Below are positions 60,057 to 64,000 of a DNA stretch of 64,000 nucleotides, piece after piece; positions within the stretch are counted from its first letter, which is position 1; every line of letters starts with the position of its first letter. The DNA comes from Dyadobacter sp. 50-39 (lineage in GTDB: Bacteria; Bacteroidota; Bacteroidia; Cytophagales; Spirosomataceae). The position numbers and the translations under genes were made by a program. Where the stretch lies: the NCBI GenBank assembly GCA_001898145.1, contig MKSR01000047.1, forward strand, positions 496,001 to 560,000, read 5' to 3'. The notes below the pieces were generated by a model. That model saw nothing but the letters and a program-made list of their open reading frames with translations. It ran no database searches and was not told the origin of the DNA.

Positions 60057-62060
60057 TTATGCCAAAATTTCTCGCTCCTCCGGTTCAATCCACCGGCCAT
60101 CTTCCCGTATCAGCTCGATCAGTTCTTCCACCGCTTTGGATGAGTGTACCGACCGTTTGATTACCTCTTGTCCCCGGTACAAGGCTATTTTGTCCTTGCC
60201 CATACCCACATACCCGTAGTCGGCATCTGCCATCTCGCCCGGGCCGTTTACAATGCAGCCCATAATACCGATTTTCACACCTTTCAAATGCTCCGTATGT
60301 TTGCGGATCATCGCCGTCGTTTCCTGCAAATCGAACAGGGTGCGGCCGCAGGAAGGGCAGGATATATACTCCGTTTTCGACATCCGCGTACGCGCCGCCT
60401 GTAAAATACCGAATGCAATGCTATTATAGGAAGCAGCTGCTTTTAATTTCTCTGCGTGTTCTGTGTTATCCGCAAACTTCGGGGATAGTAATGTCCCATC
60501 ACCGAAACCATCTACGAGCAAACCGCCGATATCTGTGGCCGAATACAATGTAAGCTTATCGCCAAGATCCGTGTTGTAGCCTCTGTTTATGATCACCGGA
60601 ACTTTGATGTGCTGTTCGGTCAGTTTGTAAAAGAATCTCCGCATTTCGGGCATCGCATGCAGGTTAGCTGTTTGGAGCACAAGAACGACATTGTTTTTAC
60701 CTGAAATGTCTTCTAGAAAAAGCTCGTCAAACGTGTGAATGTCACCTTTGATGAAATTCAGCTCGGCAGAAATGTCTGTGGCAGCATTCCATTCAGGGAC
60801 TTCGAACAAGGGAAATTTGATGTGCTTTTCAGGATGGCCCAGCCATTGGCTGTAATCCAGTATTTCCCTCAGACCGTTTGGCAACATGAATGGCACCGGT
60901 TTTTTCCCTGTGTAAATAAAATCAGCTCCCTGGTCGTTCATAGCCCACTTGTCCGGCACAGGCAGGAAAAAGTGCCCGATACTTTTCAGATCATCCAGTT
61001 GCTGGACCTCAATGCCGGAATAATCGGCAATTACCCTTGGCACATTTAAATGGCCGATGTTGTATGATTCCCGTGTATCGCGGCGAGTGTATTGGAAGGG
61101 ATTGATCGGACAGTGTTCGATCGGTTCAATGGATGCATGGGCAGATCGCGTCGTATAGCGCTCGATCAGTGCGCGGGCGACAGGCGCTTCTTTTTCCGGT
61201 GCTTCGGTGAGCGAAACACGGACGGTATCGCCCAGGCCGTCTTCCAGCAAAGTACCAATTCCTACCGCTGATTTAATGCGGCCATCCTCAGCTTCGCCGG
61301 CCTCCGTTACGCCCAGGTGCAGCGGGTAGGGTTTCAAACCCTCTTCATCCAGCCTTTGAACCAGCTGCCGGTAGGCTTCCACCATCACCTGCGTATTGCT
61401 GGACTTCATCGAGAGCGCAATATTGTAATAATTGAATTCCTCACAGATCCGCAGAAATTCAAGCGCCGACTCCACCATGCCCAGCGGCGTATCACCGTAG
61501 CGGCTCAGAATCCGGTCGGAAAGCGAGCCGTGGTTGGTACCTATACGCATGGCCGTGCCATATTCCTTGCAGATTTTCACCAGCGGGATAAACTTCTCCC
61601 GGATTCTTTCCAGCTCGGCGGCATAGGAAGCATCTGTGTAATCTATTACCTCGAAGCGCTTTCGATCGGCATAGTTGCCGGGATTGATCCGGACCTTTTC
61701 GACGATGCGTGCGGCCAGTTCAGCCGCATTGGGTGTAAAATGTATGTCAGCGATCAGTGGCACCTGAATGCCCAGCTTATGCAATCCATTACGGATATTT
61801 TCGAGATTCTGGGCCTCCTTCACGCTGGGCGCGGTAATGCGCACGTATTCGCAACCTGAGTCTACCATCCGGATCACTTCATCAATGGAGCCCTGCGTGT
61901 CCATCGTATCCACCGTTGTCATAGACTGGACGCGGATAGGGTAGTCAGAGCCCATCGGTATGCCGCCGATGTTAATGGTAATCGTCTTGCGGCGTTCGTA
62001 CGCCGTCAGCGACGGGCAGTAGATATTGGTTTTTTGTTCAGAAGGTGTGATCACGGTCAT
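60057..62060 (-). CDS. ispG: 4-hydroxy-3-methylbut-2-enyl-diphosphate synthase, long form (IspG/GcpE)
   Basis: 667 residues, the long three-domain form found in Bacteroidota, chlamydiae and plants with an extra domain inserted between the TIM barrel and the iron-sulfur domain. It catalyses the penultimate step of the MEP isoprenoid pathway. The [4Fe-4S] ligands are in CPSCGRTLFDL and GCIVNGPGEMADADYG. The N-terminal barrel begins GSDYPIRVQSMTTVDTMDTQ. It is the first gene of an operon with the DUF6728-like and MmcQ genes. I see no clear promoter box upstream. Confidence 0.96.
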   Translation of the reverse strand: MTVITPSEQKTNIYCPSLTAYERRKTITINIGGIPMGSDYPIRVQSMTTVDTMDTQGSIDEVIRMVDSGCEYVRITAPSVKEAQNLENIRNGLHKLGIQVPLIADIHFTPNAAELAARIVEKVRINPGNYADRKRFEVIDYTDASYAAELERIREKFIPLVKICKEYGTAMRIGTNHGSLSDRILSRYGDTPLGMVESALEFLRICEEFNYYNIALSMKSSNTQVMVEAYRQLVQRLDEEGLKPYPLHLGVTEAGEAEDGRIKSAVGIGTLLEDGLGDTVRVSLTEAPEKEAPVARALIERYTTRSAHASIEPIEHCPINPFQYTRRDTRESYNIGHLNVPRVIADYSGIEVQQLDDLKSIGHFFLPVPDKWAMNDQGADFIYTGKKPVPFMLPNGLREILDYSQWLGHPEKHIKFPLFEVPEWNAATDISAELNFIKGDIHTFDELFLEDISGKNNVVLVLQTANLHAMPEMRRFFYKLTEQHIKVPVIINRGYNTDLGDKLTLYSATDIGGLLVDGFGDGTLLSPKFADNTEHAEKLKAAASYNSIAFGILQAARTRMSKTEYISCPSCGRTLFDLQETTAMIRKHTEHLKGVKIGIMGCIVNGPGEMADADYGYVGMGKDKIALYRGQEVIKRSVHSSKAVEELIELIREDGRWIEPEEREILA

Positions 62061-62378
62061 TGAATGGTCATATCGGCAAAGGTCTTAAAACTAAAACACA
62101 ATCGGAATGCCAATGGTGCATTTTTCCATTTCCGCCTGCCGCTTTGTAAGGTTGCTTGATGAATCGTAAATCTTCTACACGATCGCCGTTCCCATATTAA
62201 TTCCAGCCGGATATTCATTTCAGATTAAAATGGTTATGTTTTGCATTGGAAAAGTTAAATATTTGCTTCCGCTCCCCCGAATCTCTAACTGTAAAAATTA
62301 GCACTCAATGTCCCCGGTGCCCGACGCTGGAAAGCGCGGCTTTTTCGTGCATTTATTCACCATGTAAACCAGGACGAT
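62061..62378. other. Intergenic region between ispG and the exported-protein operon
   Basis: 318 bases between divergent units. I see no gene. A GC-rich imperfect hairpin with a T-tract (CCCGACGCT / AGCGCGGC, TTTTT, about 62319-62345) sits 35 bases before the next start and could be a terminator-like or leader element. No TTG/TAnnTTTG pair is clean. Confidence 0.45.
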
Positions 62379-63113
62379 ATGAAGAGAGCCATTTTATGCT
62401 TGATGATCGCATTACTTTCATTCACGGAATCGGGGCAGGTGCCATGACGCTGGAACTACCCCTGCAAGCCGGGAACCGAATGTTGGAATGCACTCACTTC
62501 CGCTGAGGAGCGGCAGCAAGCCTGTCAGATCAGAGGCATTGATCTGAACACGATGAGCACCGAAGAATTGCTGCTGATCACGATGGAGCATCCGTTTTTT
62601 CGGAGTTATGTCGCGCATGATAGTCCGGTCGAGGGTTTGTCTTTCTCACTGGAAGGCTTCAACGGCTTTACGGAATTCAAGCGACGTCCGGATGCCATGA
62701 GAGCGTTACGAGATGTCTATTTCAGGGAAGATTTCAATACCATCCGTACCATGCCAGACATTGCAGAAATGGGTGCCTACTCATTGAAATGGATTGGCAT
62801 GGAGTTGATCATGAGTGACGAAGCATTGTTAAACCAGATGTCTTCGGACGAAAAAGCCGAGTTCTTGAAGCAATTGCACGCGCAACTGCTTGTGGAGCAG
62901 AAGTATGACGACGTTTTTGGCGGCATTTCGGATGCTGTGAGCGCTTACATCTTTTACAAGGTAATGAAGACCATGAATGTGAATGTCCTGGAAGATACTT
63001 TCAGTCGCCAGAGTGTCGATCAGTTTCGGGACAGGTTAATTGTCACAGATGTGGCCGAGCTGGAAGCGTTGCTTGCGAAGCTTGAAGAGTTTGTCAGAAC
63101 CGTTAAACGCTAA
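62379..63113 (+). pseudogene. Exported protein interrupted by an in-frame TGA
   Basis: An ATG at 62379 encodes a good signal peptide (MKRAILCLMIALLSFTESGQ) that runs, in the same frame, into TGA at 62445-62447. The frame then stays open without a stop to 63113 and the text right after the TGA is conserved-looking: RWNYPCKPGTECWNALTSAEERQQACQI, which I recall as the start of a widespread Bacteroidota family of unknown function. This implies the gene was once, or still is, one protein of about 244 residues. Possibilities are a nonsense mutation, an assembly error, or use of the internal ATG at 62553 (186 residues, no signal peptide). The next gene follows after 10 bases. Confidence 0.7.
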
Positions 63114-63123
63114 AATTAAAGTC

Positions 63124-63528
63124 ATGAAAACATTTACAATTTTCCATGAAGGTCAAAAGGTCGGTTTAAGCCGGTTGTTAGCCATTCTAATTTTACCGAT
63201 CCTGTTGTTCGGAGGATCTTGCGATCAAAGAGAGGTAAAGGAATACGAGCCGGGTGGTTCGTGCTTCACGAAGGAGTTTCTGGAAAATGAAGCTTGGGTT
63301 AGGGCTGAACTAACTTGGTTTCAACAGCCTAAAATGGGTTCGTTGCGCGTCGCGGTATACCGCTACAAGTCGGACTACTATCTGGCGTTCGAAAACGGTT
63401 TCACATCGGGTCCTATTGGGCATATATTCGATTGCTCGGGAAAACATTTGGGAGAATTAAACATTAACTACAACGAGTTTTACGACAATAATGAATTGAT
63501 GACGGTTTTGTTAGATGCTAACTATTGA
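63124..63528 (+). CDS. Putative lipoprotein of unknown function
   Basis: 134 residues. The N-terminus contains a hydrophobic stretch and a lipobox with Cys (LLFGGSC, Cys at about residue 34), so the protein is probably anchored to a membrane. The mature part starts DQREVKEYEPGGSC and is rich in aromatic residues (AVYRYKSDYYLAFENGF). I do not recognise the family. The ATG at 63124 is preferred over an in-frame ATG at 63040 that lies inside the previous gene. It sits 10 bases after the interrupted gene and five bases before the next, so one transcript is likely. Confidence 0.7.
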   Translation: MKTFTIFHEGQKVGLSRLLAILILPILLFGGSCDQREVKEYEPGGSCFTKEFLENEAWVRAELTWFQQPKMGSLRVAVYRYKSDYYLAFENGFTSGPIGHIFDCSGKHLGELNINYNEFYDNNELMTVLLDANY

Positions 63529-63533
63529 ATGAT

Positions 63534-64000
63534 ATGAGAACCATACATATTGCCCTTGTACTTATAGCAATTGCTAAACAGGTGTGTAATGCGCAGGTGA
63601 ATACGCCTAATGGGGTCGCTGTTCCTGCTTCCGCCCTATTCGTTTACAGCGCAGTAAAATATTCGGATGCGCAATTGCAGTCTGAGCAGAATAATATCCA
63701 AAACGGTGCATACGGTAGTAGTTGCATTATAGTCTCGGGTTATTCACGGAACTATAACTGCCACGGTTACGCTTGGCATGTTTCCACCGGAGGAGCTCAG
63801 ACTTGTATCGATCAAGTGTTTTTTGGCGGAGTTACGCCATATGTGGCTGGGGTGAATCCAAGTTATACCCAAACGAACTATAACAGCACAATTGGAAAAC
63901 TAAGAGTACGGTATTCGGGGGATCATTCTGCCATAACAACATACGACGGTAAATTCATTTCCAAGTGGGGGCCTGGTCCACTGGTTAAGCACAACGCGCT
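63534..64000 (+). CDS. Exported Cys/His protein, N-terminal part
   Basis: 155 complete codons from an ATG at 63534 to the right edge. The signal peptide is MRTIHIALVLIAIAKQVCNA. The mature region has NYNCHGYAWHV and, later, DHSAITTYDGKFISKWGPGPLVKH. The Cys-x-Gly-Tyr-Ala-Trp-His pattern followed by a His and a Lys-Trp-Gly stretch resembles the DUF7689-type and papain-like cysteine folds seen in exported Bacteroidota proteins; the assignment is from memory and uncertain. It lies five bases after the lipoprotein gene. Its C-terminus is outside the window. Confidence 0.7.
   Translation, partial: MRTIHIALVLIAIAKQVCNAQVNTPNGVAVPASALFVYSAVKYSDAQLQSEQNNIQNGAYGSSCIIVSGYSRNYNCHGYAWHVSTGGAQTCIDQVFFGGVTPYVAGVNPSYTQTNYNSTIGKLRVRYSGDHSAITTYDGKFISKWGPGPLVKHNA

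Noticed and set aside
62246..62506. An 86-residue plus-strand frame before the exported-protein operon
   Set aside because: It is in a different frame from the signal peptide at 62379, which it overlaps, and shows no domain or coupling.

Overview
The window reads as a chromosomal segment of a Bacteroidota bacterium of the order Cytophagales, most like Dyadobacter or a close Spirosomataceae relative. This placement is inference from gene content, not from a search. Supporting signs are a gldC gliding gene, the long three-domain IspG, a type III glutamine synthetase, a DUF6728-like micro-protein, DUF4159, DUF4197 and DUF2461 proteins, several promoters of the Bacteroidota form TTG-N19-22-TAnnTTTG, few Shine-Dalgarno sequences, and base composition near one-half G+C. 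I see no rRNA, tRNA, CRISPR array, transposase, integrase or prophage. Most of the window is ordinary core genome, densely packed on both strands.

Layout. 1-8,984: the start of a THUMP-domain RNA methyltransferase, a flavin disulfide reductase behind a perfect 23-bp operator-like palindrome, a cytochrome-c dehydrogenase lipoprotein with a sugar-acid-type MFS transporter, surE, a lipid kinase, and a ferredoxin reductase-ferredoxin pair. 9,056-22,330: an orphan Anbu proteasome homologue, an RND/MMPL transporter, a methyltransferase, a TPR histidine kinase, the alkyladenine glycosylase-yicC pair, pdxA, a 2-hydroxyacid dehydrogenase, prs-rplY and a PAP2 phosphatase. 22,327-28,188: trpS, a DUF2461 gene, dnaE and thioredoxin.

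28,367-37,986 is the most unusual region. Two head-to-tail gene sets on the minus strand encode an esterase, a RimK-like ATP-grasp ligase, a YbdK-type carboxylate-amine ligase, a class I glutamine amidotransferase, a second cryptic ATP-grasp-like protein, a class III aminotransferase, an aldose-1-epimerase-like protein and a Crp/Fnr-type regulator. A second esterase is divergent from the first. Together they look like a pathway for an unknown amide-bonded or peptide-like metabolite. Candidate operators lie before the amidotransferase gene and downstream of the regulator gene.

37,983-49,713: a LuxC-family acyl-CoA reductase divergent from an Alvin-type ferredoxin, then a nitrogen-assimilation neighbourhood (outer-membrane porin, AmtB, type III and type II glutamine synthetases, and a small acidic protein between them), interrupted by mtaB and an LtaS-like sulfatase-fold membrane protein. 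50,108-60,048: rsmE, DUF4159, a desaturase, a two-component system, a deoxyribonucleotidase, an E2 acyltransferase, cinA, a DUF4197 gene, gldC and a small ispG-linked operon. Two intergenic regions here hold striking repeats: facing arrays of an octamer, and a compound of 14-mers, a 29-bp perfect inverted repeat and 17-mers.

60,057-64,000: long-form ispG, then three closely spaced exported proteins of unknown function. The first is interrupted by an in-frame TGA after its signal peptide; the last runs off the end.
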